64,000 nucleotides of DNA. Source: Porphyra umbilicalis (Eukaryota; Rhodophyta; Bangiophyceae; Bangiales; Bangiaceae). The notes under the pieces were generated by a model. That model saw nothing but the letters and a program-made list of their open reading frames with translations. It did no database searches and was not told the origin of the DNA. Positions 34,304-46,100 of this stretch are shown piece by piece. Within the stretch, counting starts at the first letter, position 1, and every line of letters begins with the position of its first letter. The position numbers and the translations under genes were made by a program. Location: NCBI GenBank assembly GCA_002049455.2, contig KV918786.1:1-64000 (forward strand), written 5' to 3'.

Positions 34304-35634
34304 ATGGCGGCCCCGACCAAGGAGTGCACCCGCCCGTCAGACTGCGCTCAGCAGCTGCCGCCGTTGCGACACCGGTGGCGGGGGGGCGGCCCCCCCCCCG
34401 CGGGGCGGGCGGCGACGACGACCGCCTTGGTCTTGGCGGCCTGCCTCGCCGCCATGGCCGGCACCGCCCTTGCGGACGTGGCCGGCGCCAGCGCCGCCCC
34501 TGACCTTGGCGGCGCCGACGGGGCGCCGCCGGCGGCGTTGCTCCCCCCCCCACCCTCCGGCGGCTGCCCGTCAGCCTACGCGGCGCCGGCGACGGCGCCG
34601 GCGGCGCCGGCGCGGTCCTCCACCCCCTCCTCGTGCGGTCGCCGGCCGCGTCGGTGGTCGTCCTCCACGGCACGGGCGGGTCTGGGGACAGCTGGTCGTA
34701 CCTCGCCCTCGCGCTCTCCCTCCTCCGCCTCAACGCGGTGCGGTGGGTGCTGCCGACGGCGCCGGTGCGGGCGGCCGCCGCGTCGGGCGCCCGCCGGCCG
34801 TCGTGGTTTCGCGTCTTTGGCGTCTCCGAGGCGGCGCCCGAGGACGAGGCCAACATTGTCGCCGCGTCGCGGCGGGTGGCGGGGCTCGTCGCCGCAGAGG
34901 TGGCGCGCGGCGTGCCCGCCGAGCGGGTGTTTGTGCTCGGCTTTAGCCAGGGGGGGGCCGTCGCCCTCACGCACGCCCTCCGCAGCCCGGTGCGCGTGGG
35001 GGGGACCGTCGTGCTGAGCGGGTGGCTGCCGCTGAGGCAGCGGTATCCAGAGGCGGTCAGCGCGGCCAACGCCAAGTCCCCCATCCTGATGCTGCACGTA
35101 CGTTGGGGTGGGGGGGGGGGGGCGGAATCAGGGCGTTGGGGTCTGGGGAGCACTTGTTGGGTCGTTGGTAGCTGCAAACTTGATAGGACGGCACTGGCAG
35201 CTGCGCATAGCGAGAAGGGGCAGGTCGCACGTGTGGGATCCCGTACTCACGTTTTTGATGTTCCTTGTTCACCACCACCTTGTCGCACTCGTGTGGCTTT
35301 TGTGTCTTGTTTGTACGCTCACGCCTACCCCGCTTCTGAACTGCATTTCTGTCTTTTTTTCCCCCCTCGTGCCTTGCTCGTCTCTGCGCCCGAGTGACAG
35401 GGGGAGCTGGACGACCGAGTTCCCTTCCCCTTTGCCGCGAAATCCGCGCGCCTCATCAGTGGCTATGGCCACAACGTCACCTTGCGCTCCTACCCGACCA
35501 AGGGCCATGTGCTCGTTGACGAGGACATCATCAAGCTCGCAGAGGACTTCATCCTTCGCCACGCGCCGGGCCAACAGGTGGACCTGCTCCGCAAAGGCGT
35601 CGACCGCTTCCTGTCGGCGGTCGCCAAGTTTTGA
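34304..35634 (+). CDS. Acyl-protein thioesterase/carboxylesterase, two exons
   Basis: Acyl-protein thioesterases remove palmitate from cysteines. Exon 1 ends at 35097. Intron 35098-35400 (GTACGT...GACAG) joins LMLH to GELDDRVPF. Motifs are VVLHGTGGSGDSW (oxyanion region), the nucleophile elbow GFSQGG, the acid in GELDD and the histidine in TKGHVL, all in the order of the APT/LYPLA family. The gene ends in TGA at 35632-35634. The chosen ATG at 34304 gives an N-terminal hydrophobic stretch (ATTTALVLAACLAAMAGTALA), suggesting a signal or anchor, unlike cytosolic APTs. This part lies in a different frame; the change is probably in the C run at 34543-34551. Exon lengths do not sum to a multiple of three, which agrees with one break. 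Confidence 0.85.
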
Positions 35635-36234
35635 GTCCCAGCGCCGGGGGGGGGGGGTGAGGCGGCACCACGTGCCGTGTCTGCCGGTCGCTCGGGCCGT
35701 GGCGACTGGTGCGTTGCTGCCGCGGTGCAGATTGTCATCGACTCATCCGAACGAAAACTGTTTTGCTTCTGTCGGGCACCCTGTGTTCCAGTGACGATCT
35801 TTGTGAGGAAAACAGTCTCATGATCGGTGCACTGTCAGCATCTCTACAGCCCTATCAAGCGCTGGCAACAGCTCACGAGCTGAGTGCTGGTTGGTCAGGT
35901 AAATTCGGATAATCAGCGGCTGCCTTGTTGCTGTAGGATACGTTTCCGCAGCTGTCACGCACAGGTGGCGGATGGTCAGTGGCTGCTCCGAGTGCAGCGC
36001 GGTGGGAGGTGCGAATGGCGGTCAGCTTTTTGGCTTTGGCCGCCCCATCGTGCTCTGTTGCTGCACGTCCTTGGCATGGGTCTACCAGGGTCGGCCGCGG
36101 AAACGCGGGGGCGCCCGTCCCGCCCACGCGCGCGGTATCCTTTCGAGAGTATCCTGCATGGGAAAAGTCACAGGCCGCACGCGCATCACGTTATCGCGTT
36201 CAATCCTCAACTACACCCCCCCCGCTCCCCGCGT
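35635..36234. other. Intergenic between convergent genes
   Basis: Contains a short G run (35647-35656) just after the thioesterase stop. No further feature is seen. Confidence 0.4.
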
Positions 36235-37979
36235 TTACAACGCCTCCTCGCTCGGGTCTACGGGCACGGCCGCGGCGGACCACACCAAGTGGCACACCTC
36301 GGGGCCGTAGATGTTGAGGTGGGACCCGATGGTCATCCGCTCGGCCAACGAGGCGTCTTCCTCTGGCGCAATGTACTTGCTCGCATTCACGTTGGTGACG
36401 CTGCCCGGCGTCAATTCGTACGACTCGTCCGCGGGGCGCATGTCCACTGCCCGCGCCTTGGCGGGAGGGCTCAGCACCGCACCCTTAGTGCCCATCGCAG
36501 GGCCGTTCCAGATGGAGTAGTTGTGCAGTGCCATGTCCGTCTCGCTGGTGGTGATGACCAAGGCGCCCGCGACGAGGGCGCGGCCGACTGGGGAGGCGGC
36601 GGTGGGTGGGTCCGCCCCGACCAACCGGTGGTACTTGTGGCCAACGGTCATGGCGTCAGTGTGGACGGCAGGCTCGATGAGGCAGAGGGTGTGCATGCGG
36701 CGGGGGAGGCTGCACACCCCACCGGGGGGCCCACACACCGCCCCCGACATGACGTGGCAGCCGAGGCTGTGACCGACGGCGTGGAATCGCACCGGCGGGG
36801 CGGTGGGCCCGCGCCGGTCCGCGGCCTTCATAAAGTTGGTGAGCATCGCGTGGAGGCCGGTCGAGCCAATGAGGATGGCGCGCTGCTCAAACTTGCCAAA
36901 GATCATCCGCTCCGCGTTGCGGGTCACCTCGACAAAGCCACGGCGGGCGTGCTGCGCCAAATTCCCGAGCGAGCGGAAGAGGCCAAAGAAGGGGGGGCCC
37001 CGCCGCGGCTGTGGCTTTTGCCCCAGCTTCTCCCGACGCCGCCGGGCGACTTCCGACGCGGTCGCCGCGGCCGCCGCTTGCGTCTCATCGTTGAACGTCA
37101 ACGGGCGGTCGGGCACCGCAGACGGCTTCTTCACGGTGATCTCTTTGCCCTCCTGCTGCTGGTCGAGCATTTGCCCAAACGTGGACTCACCGAGCCGCAG
37201 GAGCTCCTCCTCGGGGAGGGCGTTGAGGTCGATGGTCTCCTCATCGCCGTCGCAGAGGTCGATGAGGAACATCAAATCCTTCTTGACAACCGGCGTGTAG
37301 TCGACGGCATTGATGGTCCGGTCGATGGCGCCGAGCACCTCATCGGGCGAATCGGGCCAGTGGAGCGTCGCAAGGATCTGCTGCACGAGGGAAAGGTCGC
37401 GGAGGAGCTTCCCAGCCGCGTACGGCCGTCCGTCTGTGAAGAAGGACGGCCAGTGAATGCCGACGATGAGGATCCGCGTGTGGCCATGCGTTTTGTGAAA
37501 GTAGGATTCTTTCTGCAGCTGCTCGACCATGCTTTGAAGACGTCAATAGAGAGAAGGGGAGGCGGCGCGCGGCGTAGTGGAGTTGGGGAGTGGTTAGTGT
37601 CTGGCCGTAGCGGCAGCAACCAGCGACGGGGCGCATGGGTGACTCACGGGTGGCCACCGGGCCGATACCAGGAGGCCAGGAAAACAGAGAGCGACGTGGC
37701 GCAAATGGAGAGACAAACAGAACAGCTTTCCCGCACATACCCGTTCATCCAGTTGGAATACGACTGCACTGCGCCTTGTTTGTCGGTTTTGTAGCCATGG
37801 CTAATGATGAACACGTCTGTGACGGGGTCGGAAGCGTCGTCATCCGCAATCTTTTCCTCGACGAGGGTGCTAAGCTGGACACGGTAGTCCTTGTCGGGCG
37901 ACTCGACCAGCTCCTCTCCGTCCTCGCTGAAGTTAATCATAAAGTAGTGGCCGCCCGTGCTCAGCTGCATGACCGGCAT
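36235..37979 (-). CDS. Alpha/beta hydrolase with GHSLG elbow, two exons
   Basis: Exon 1 is 37741-37979 and exon 2 is 36235-37531. The 209-bp intron has GTATGT and AG ends and joins WMNG to MVEQLQKE, giving an intact 511-residue product. The ATG at 37979 has a GCCGCC context. Strand and oxyanion-loop sequence FIISHGYKTD lies in exon 1. The nucleophile elbow GHSLGCH lies about two-thirds along exon 2. A charged insertion (KEITVKKPSAVPD to RRRREKLGQKPQP) separates them. No signal peptide or transmembrane helix is obvious. Lipase or esterase activity is likely from the elbow. The substrate is unknown and no named subfamily is recognised. The frame is unbroken, with few G/C runs. Confidence 0.8.
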
Positions 37980-39640
37980 GGCGGCGACGACGCGGGGCAG
38001 GTGGAGGTGGTGGCACGCCGCAGGGGAGAGGATGGAAAGAGCGGGAAACGAAACAGCAGCTCGCCGGTGGCGGGGATAGAGGTGGGCGCACACGGCGGGG
38101 AACAGCAATAGGTTGGTCGCAACCGACGTGTAGATTTGGGAAGAGGGAGCCCACTTGCCCGCACAGCGCGTCGTCGACGCGGCGCCCACCGCCACTCTGC
38201 CTATGTACTCTCTGGTCGTGGTGCACCTCGGCGTGCTGCGGAACACCCGCGACCGTCACGGCATCCGTCCCCCGCCCCCCCATACCGGGAAGTGCGCTCG
38301 CGGGATCCTCCCGACCCGCTCGCGCCGCACCGCACGCGCGCACCGTGACGCAGGGGCTCCCCCGCCCCCCCACGCTCCCGCTGCCACTCCCCACCGGCTG
38401 CCGAACGGCACCCGGGTGCGCTCTGCAGTAGCACCAGCCGCCGTGGCACCACGAGCGGGGGTGTAGGCGCATCGGGCACGCCCCCCCCGCCCCCAAACTC
38501 GGCCCCTCGCGCCGAGGACGCCCCGCCCCCGCAGTGTGGAGGGGACGGAGACGAGGGTGGCCAAGCGCCCGTCACCAGCGCCGCCACGGACGCTCTCGTG
38601 GCCCGCCAGCGTGCCGCCGTGGCGCCGAAGGAACACTCCCGGCACAGCGCACGGGGCCGTGGATCGGATAGCGAGGAACGGTCACACGGAGCGGGGCACA
38701 CAGCGCTGGTCGAAGCGTTGGCGGTTGGCCACGTTGCGCCGTTGGTGAGCCGTCCGTCTGGCCGCGCCTGTGCACAGGCGGCGATACAGATGGGCAGCCA
38801 GACGGCTGGGCGTCGTGTCCCGTCGCCCGCACCCCCGGCTTGACCGCCCCGCTCCATCCGCCATCCGCAGCGACCGGGTGGCGTCATCCTCTGCTGCGAC
38901 CGGCTGCTGGTGGGCGACCCCTGGGGCTGTCGGGAGAGCAGCGCTGGTGGAGTCGGGAGCACCCTCCCCCACCGAGAGCCGGCTCTTGGGGCAATCCGGT
39001 GCCAGACCTGGCTGCAAAGCCTAAGCACCTTCAGCCTGCCCGCCAACTCAGTGGCGCAAAGCGCGTATTCACGCCCAAAGGCTCTATTCGAGAGGTTTGG
39101 GCACGGACACTACCTCTCACTGTGACAATAGAAACATCAGCGATGTGAACCCGAGAAGAGCAATTATAGCTTGTCACAAAAGCTGGACGAGCTTTACAGT
39201 GTCATCTTCATCGGCATGCATCGCTTGCTGAGCCAATAAAACTGCGACTTCGCATCGGATGCGGGTGCATGGATGTCCATCTTTTCTGTGCATATTCGTG
39301 TTTCACGGATTTGTATCGAATAGTATCGATTTTAGCTTGCAAATTTAATTCGTTGGCTTGATTTGTTTGGAATGCTCATAGGCACTTGTCTTAACGATTA
39401 GCTCAGTAAACGTGTCGCCCTAAAACTGATATGACGTTGGTCCGCTTGCCGCCACCACCTCGACCGGCGCGGGCTCGCAGGTTGAAGCGCCCGCCGCCAT
39501 CGATGCGCCGCTCGCGGTTCCTCGACGGCGCTCCCATCCAAGCTCCTCCCCCACACTCCCCCGCGCCACTTCTCATCAACTGGCCCCTCGTCCCCCGTAC
39601 CACGTCCTGGATGCGTGTTCCGAAAACGGCGTCTCGCCGC
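37980..39640. other. Intergenic, no recognised gene
   Basis: The first 1.1 kb is GC-rich with motif-free frames. The stretch 39130-39420 is AT-rich and contains AATAAA (39235). Nothing else is supported. Confidence 0.4.
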
Positions 39641-41106
39641 CTACCGCTCGGCGGCCGACGCCCAAAACGAGGGGGACCCGATCAGCGACAACACGATCGA
39701 CGTTTTAAGGCACCCGGGGGCCGCGCCGAGCACGAACAGGGAGATGAGCATCTGGAAACTGGCCACTGACACGTAGCTGGTGGAGCCCGCTGTGGCCAAC
39801 ACCGCCAGCGACGTCGGCGCGGCGTCGTGGAGCACGGGCATGCCGACGGCGGCTAGCGCAGCGCCGGCACGCTCTCGTCGTGACCCGACCGCGCCCACCG
39901 TGCGCGGCGTTGGGGGATGACTGGCGGCCCGACGTTGCGGAGAACCACCGCAGAACCCCATGGCCAAGGCGACAGAGGTTGACGCCCTTGGCCGCCGCCG
40001 CCGTCGCTGTCGTCCAGCCGCCGAGCACGTCATGCCGCCCGGCGGTGACGCGGCGCTCATCGAGCAGCAGCAGCGCGCGAGGCCGATGGCGGGCATATGC
40101 GCGTCCGCGGCCAGCGACGCATCAAAGGCGTCGGCCCGATTGGTTGTCTCCGAGCTACGCGACGACGCCCGTGGCGCCGGCCACGAGGGGTCAAACAGGC
40201 CAAGGAGGAGGCGGCTCCACACCACTTTCCATGTGTCAGCGGCAGCCGGCGGGGTGGCTGCGTCGAGGAGGATGAGCACAACCATATCCGTGGCGGTAAA
40301 CGCTACCGGTGGCGCCGCCGAGCCAGTCGTCCCGGAGAAGGCGACCGCCGTCCCAACCGTGGAGTGCACCGTCGGCGCCGCCGACCAGCGCGGTCTCGAT
40401 GGTCGCTTGGGGGAGGCGCGCCAGCTGCGCCGACATGGTGTCAACAAAGGCCGTCGTAGGGTTGAGGCCAGCCGGCAACACCCCGCTGTCCGGCCCGCCG
40501 CCGTCGGGCCGACCGCCGTCACAAGCAGCCACGGTCGCCGCCGCTGACGCGTTAAAAAACGAGCCCGTTGGGGAAGCACTGACCCACACGCCGACCATCC
40601 CACCCTCCCCCCCTAAGCCACGCCGCGCAGCGTCGTAGGCAACGGCCAGCAGCCCCACCACACCCAAAATTTTCGTTGCGAGCGCATTGCTGGCCGCAAA
40701 CGACGTGCCGCCCGACAGTGCTGCGACGCGCGCCGACAAAAAGGGCGTGACGGTCGGCCGAGACGCGTCTGCGTGTCGCCCACTGCCACGTCAATGGCGC
40801 AGCCGATGAACACCTCGTCAACGGCAGAGGCGGCGGTGATGAGGACGGCGAGCACTTCGCAGGTTGACGAGTTGTGCCGTCCCCACCGAGGACGGCCGCG
40901 CGCCGACAGCGCCGCGACGGGGGGGTCGCTGGCACCGCCGCGACGGCGGACGTGGCCACGGCAGCGGTGAAAACGGCGAAGAGAACGCATGCGATTCCGG
41001 TTGACGTTAAACATGCATTTAGCGTTGGTCTCGGAAGCCGGATGAAGGGCGCTGGCGCACGGGGAAGGCGCTGATGGCGACCATGGCGTCCGCCTGGACG
41101 GTACGG
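39641..41106 (-). pseudogene. Decayed gene for a predicted membrane/secreted protein
   Basis: Protein-like segments appear in at least three frames. They are a signal-peptide-like GIACVLFAVFTAAVATSAVA (about 41000-40940), STCEVLAVLITAASAVDEVF (about 40880-40810), SARVAALSGGTSFAASNALA then KILGVVGLLAVAYDAARRG (about 40739-40625), FTATDMVVLILLDAATPPAA (about 40300-40240) and a C-terminal hydrophobic MLISLFVLGAAPG. An ATG at 41083 opens only 21 codons before TAA. Frame changes here are not all at long G/C runs, so decay is more likely than sequencing error. No family is recognised. Confidence 0.35.
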
Positions 41107-41137
41107 TACAGCACGTTTATTTATTGTGCTTCTCATA

Positions 41138-41232
41138 TTGTGCTTCTCACAAAAACAGGATCCGCAACATCCGCTTCAGCATATTGAACCGCCCCCTGAT
41201 GCACCGAGGTTCAGTTTTTCTGAGAAGCACAA
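41138..41232 (+). mobile_element. TA-flanked MITE, copy A (95 bp, internally deleted)
   Basis: The ends TTGTGCTTCTCACAAAAAC and TTTTTCTGAGAAGCACAA are inverted repeats flanked by TA (41136-41137 and 41233-41234). The interior GGATCCGCAACATCCGCTTC matches the reverse complement of copy B, less about 30 bp. A partial extra end (TATTGTGCTTCTCA) sits just to the left at 41122-41135. Confidence 0.8.
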
Positions 41233-41386
41233 TACACATTGCCTACGCACGGCACACGCATCCGTGGACCCCTGCTCCACCGGCCTGTCGAACGTCTGGC
41301 AAGTCTTTCCACCCCTGCAATGTTATCTTTAACGAGCCTTCTGTATCGTCTCCTTTGGACGCAAGTCGCACCGTGGCATTTCCATA

Positions 41387-41515
41387 TTGTGCTTCTCACA
41401 AAAACTGGACCTCGGTGCATCAGCTTCCGTTGCAAAATCACTGTTTCATTGGCTCAGGGGGCGGTTTATGATGCTGAAGCGGATGTTGCGGATCCAGTTT
41501 TTGTGAGAAGCACAA
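41387..41515 (-). mobile_element. TA-flanked MITE, copy B (129 bp), inverted relative to copy A
   Basis: The ends TTGTGCTTCTCACAAAAACT and AGTTTTTGTGAGAAGCACAA are perfect inverted repeats with TA at 41385-41386 and 41516-41517. It is longer than copy A by an internal segment (about 41420-41452). Confidence 0.85.
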
Positions 41516-41517
41516 TA

Positions 41518-43122
41518 GGCATCGCCCCATCGCAAAACCCGCATCGCGGATGGCATCGGGAGTCACAATCCGATGGCGGATCCGCCTCCGCCATGCGGTC
41601 CAAATAATCGCATTGCTTTGCAATGGCAGTCGTGGGTCGGTAAGAATCGCGAGAATACGGCCCTTGTGCTCGTTGCAGTGGTCCCGATGGGCTCGATCAA
41701 CACAGGCAGAGTTGGCACCGGACCACGGCGGCGCTCCCCCTCCGCACCCTTCCCGCTTTCTCGTCGACTGGGCTGCCGCCGCTGCCGCCGCTGCCGCCGC
41801 GACCGCCGTCGCCCCCGATCGCCCGCCGCGCGCACGGACGGCTGCCACATCGGCGGCGTCACGCCGGTCCGCCCCGCACCCGCCACAGCGCGTGGGAGCT
41901 GCCGCGCGTCGCCACCACCACTGCGCCGTGCCGCTACTGATGGCGCCGGCACTGCAACCACCCTTCTCCTCGAAACCCGCCGTACGGCTTCCCCGCTGCT
42001 AGGGTGGCTCCCTCGCGACCTCGCGTGCCGGCGACACGGTGAGCGCCGAACTCGTCGCCGCCTAGGCAACGCTGCGCGCGGTGCCAACGCTCTCTGGCGC
42101 TGTGCAGGAGTACACGTGACCAGCGGTGAGCGGACGCGCGGGCACCACGCAACACTGGCGGCGCGACAGCCGCACGCGCTCCCTTGTGGCGCGGCCATGT
42201 ACTCGGCCGCTGGCGGATTGTCGGCGGCAGCGATGGGATGGGAGGGTCAGCGTGGGCGGAGGAGGCGCCTCTCCTGCTGCTCTCCAATCGAGGCCAATGA
42301 CCGCGGGCGGCCACATCAGCGGCAGGACTGTGGGTGATGTCAGCGGCGGCGATTGCGACACCTCTCCCCCGCCCGTCTAGGCAGCAAGCGTGCCGCTCGT
42401 GCCCCTCAACAACGTCTTTGATGCAGCTTAGGCGGGCACCTACGGGGATGCGGGGGCGGCCATGGCAGCAGCGTCGGCCGCTGCGCCGTCAACCTCGGGC
42501 CACCGGCCGTCCATCACGCCCGGGACGCCCCTCCCGCACTTGCAATCGCCGCGCGTACCCGCCGAGCCCGTCCTCCGCTGTCACCGCCGATGCCGCCGCC
42601 GCCGCGGCGCACCCACGCGACAAGTCCCCCAACGTCGCCGCCGGAGCTCTGTGACCGCCGACAGCCACCCCCTCTCTCTGCTCGCCGGCGCCGCGGTGGC
42701 GCCGCGGACCCCCCCCCCCCCCCATCGTGCCGCCGCCCCCCCCGACGCGCTGCGGGGGAGGCGTGGCCCCGCCGCAGCAAAAGGCTGCCGCTATTGCCGG
42801 GGGGCGGCGTCTCGGGAGCGCCCCGTCCCCCTGTCCGCCGCACCCGCGGGAGCGCCGCCCCCGCACGGGCGGCCGAGCACGCGGCGGCGCGACCGGCGAG
42901 GTGAGGGTGGGGGTTGAAGTTCTCTACCCACTGAATAGCGTCGCGCTGTTTCTACGAGTGTGGGAACGGGGAAGGGGCGGTCGTGGGCCAGAAGCCGACG
43001 TCATCGAGAACGTCGCGCCGCACTGGTGGTTACAAAGCGGAGAAGAGGGCAGAAAAAACGGTAGACAGAAAAGGGTCTTGCTAGTCTCACGGGAACAACG
43101 CGTTTTCGAAGTACCTCATCGC
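41518..43122. other. No confidently recognised gene
   Basis: Motif-free, Ala/Arg/Pro-rich frames on both strands. The minus frame ending at 43123 stays open for a few codons past its stop (AMRYFENALFP), so the transposase pseudogene may extend a little into this region. Confidence 0.35.
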
Positions 43123-46100
43123 TCATCGCTTATCAAGCGATGCCGTGTAGCGCGCCGGCAAGGCCTTGACGCCCTTGTGCGTCGACAACTCAGCGAAGTC
43201 AGGCGCTACGTGAATGATTCGGCGGACATGGGACAGAGGCACCATCGTTAGCGACCAGTCCTCGCTCTCCGACGCCGGAACCGCCCACTTCAGCCGGGTG
43301 CACTCCCTCTCAGCCACTGGGAAGTTCTTCTCCGCATCGACTTCCTCCATGTCGCAAACCACAGCAGCGTTCTCCTCATGGTAACGGATGAGCGCGCGCA
43401 CCTCTCCGTGGTGAACTGAAACCCTGGTCGAGCCGTCTTCGTTGACCACCAGCGGCTCCCCCGCTACGCTGTACACCAGCGCGTCCAGTCAAGCCCCCCT
43501 GCGGCGGTAGTCCATGGAAGATCGCAAGAGCTGTGGCAGGCGGGTGCCGCAGTCGAGCTCGGCCAACAACTTGACCTCGCCCAGAACCGGCACCTTGACG
43601 TTCAGGCTAAGCCCCAGTACGGTCGCCAGGAGGCCGAGTCCCGGCCGTAGCGCTAAGGCACCGACGGCAGTGAGGGGTACGCCGCGCACAGAGCGCGTGC
43701 CGTTAGCTGTGACCTTGCCACCATGCGCCCGGGCGCGACGCGCGCAACGGAGCTTGTCATGCTTGATCGTCTCGGCGTCGATCACTGCCATCTTTGAGAG
43801 CATCGCCTGCGCGCCTTGGGACTGCTGCGCAATCTAGGCGGTAAATGTGTAGATGGCTTTGTTGGTCCTGCCATAGAACCGCTTGTCCGTCTTGTGACCT
43901 GCTTCATTGGTGCTGATGTTCCCATTCTGAAGGTTGCCGTGGAGGCGGATGGCGGCCAGGATATGTCGCAGCAGCTTGTGCACCTTGGGGGTATGTACAG
44001 CCCCCAATATGGGCCGTACAAAGTTGGTAATGAAGTGGGCTGCGGCCTCGGACGGCCTCTTTGCCCCCTTCGTCGTCATGTGGGTGGGGGGCAATGGAGG
44101 TCTTCCACCCAGCCACGCGGCTGTACAACACAGCGTACTCGGAAAACATGGCCGTCACGGCGTCTTCGTACGGCGTGTCCCCCCACACCTCCTTGTAGGC
44201 GTCCCAATCGAACGAAAAACTCTTGGGCGGCTCGTCATCTGAGTTTTCGCCCTCCTCAAAGGTGACGGCGGGGGCATCGTCGCCATCCAGAGACGAGCAC
44301 GGCTTGGCGGACTTGCGGGGCACCTTGCCCTTCTTGCGGGTCGCTGAGCTCTTGCGGTACTTGATGCTGCCGGTGCCTCTGGCGGCCTTTTTCGCCGCAA
44401 GCGCCTCCCCATCATCCTGCTTGACGACGTCGATCACTTCGCTTTCCTCCGCTAGGTCACCTACAGCAAACACCTTAGGAACCGCCAACGGAACGATAAA
44501 GACGCCAAGCCGATGTTGTTCGCCGGTATAGGACGCCTGCAGCTCGTTAGCCGCCCTGACGTAACTGTCAAGAGCAACGAAGCGCACGCCAAACATTGCA
44601 CGGAAGAAGCACAGACGTCGGTTAGCCGCGTGCCAAGAAAGGGAGGAGTCAGTATCATCTGGAGGCTATGGGCACGCATATCACTCGTTGGACTGATAGA
44701 TGTGGAACCATCCGACGAGGTGACGAGCTCATCATACGCACCCGGGGGCTGCCAAGCTGGCTTTGCTTCTCAATGCGGCGGTTGACCACCCGGCACGCCT
44801 CCTGTGTGGCCAGTTTCGGGTCACGGCCTCATGCGTACGGGAAAACATGCACCAGACGATGAACCAGCATGCGGGTAGCGCCCAAGTCGAGAACCTACGG
44901 AAGCAAGAGGCGGGTTGAGGACAAGCACAAGAGACTGGAATCAAACGCAGTAAAGAGTGGGAACACACAGGGAACCGTGTGAGAGGCATGCACCTGACAC
45001 CGACCCAATGACGGACGTCGCCAATGCGCATGGAACAAAAGAGACAGTGAGATGGTCGGCCAACGTACGGTCAGGGCATCGATTCCAAGCGTCTTGTACA
45101 TGAGGAATGGTGCAGTAGAGAGGCCGGTCATCCCAGCGAGGGCAGGCATCCGACTGCGAGCGCTGTGCTGCTTCTCCAGCATTCACCGTCTGGAAGGTAG
45201 CTCATGGCGGAGGAGCAATCTTTCCGCCTCAATTTGGTCCTCCAGATCCCTGCGGCCGTCCCGGTCAGCCGCGTCCAGTGCCTCTGGTGCCCCCGCGACC
45301 GCAACGGACACACGGCACCTGGAGCACGGGCGGGGGGTCCTGCCGCCCTTCAAGCATCGGGTGGCTTTCTCCTCGGGGCAGTCGCAAATATAGAGTAGCA
45401 GCCTTGGGAAGGCCAGCAGGTTTCGGTTTCCAAGTGCGACCTTGACGCCGATGTGGCTTGCGGCGATGGTGGAGCGGAATACAAGGTAGAGAACGCGCTG
45501 AAGGATGGCGCTGCGGCGCTGCTGGGCGCGGGATGCAGCACCCGGCTCATTTCCCTTACGCACGATGGGAATTTAGGCCACGGTTATCCACTCCTCATCA
45601 GTTGTGTCCGCGTTGATGATGCGTACGCGCAATGGGTAAGGACTGTGTGCTGACGTCGAGCAACCACGATATTCCAACCAAGATAGCGAGATGCATGACA
45701 AGGTGGGGTCAGGTTAGCATCGGCCGCCAGAAAAGAAGGACAAAGAACCGGTCTGGCGTGCACCAGACACCCTTGTCTCCAGCTGTGCGCTTCCATTCTT
45801 CTCCCACCACTGCACTGTTCCATGCTCAAACGTACCTCCTGAGCCCAAAAGTTGGCTTGCGTCGCTGAAAGCGTGAAACATGAGCACAAAACTGTTCTCG
45901 TCTTTCTCAGCAATGACCTCCGCCTCGCAGAGTCAATACGCGTACCCGTCCATTGGCAACTCCCGCTTGTCGGTCGGCGGTGCGGGGCGGTCACCCCCGC
46001 TCCACAGCTTCAGCTTGGTTGCCGCCTTCATCCGCTTCAGGGCAATCTCGAGCGCGGGACGGAATATGGCGTCGAATGTCTCGCCGCCCTCCTTCGGGTC

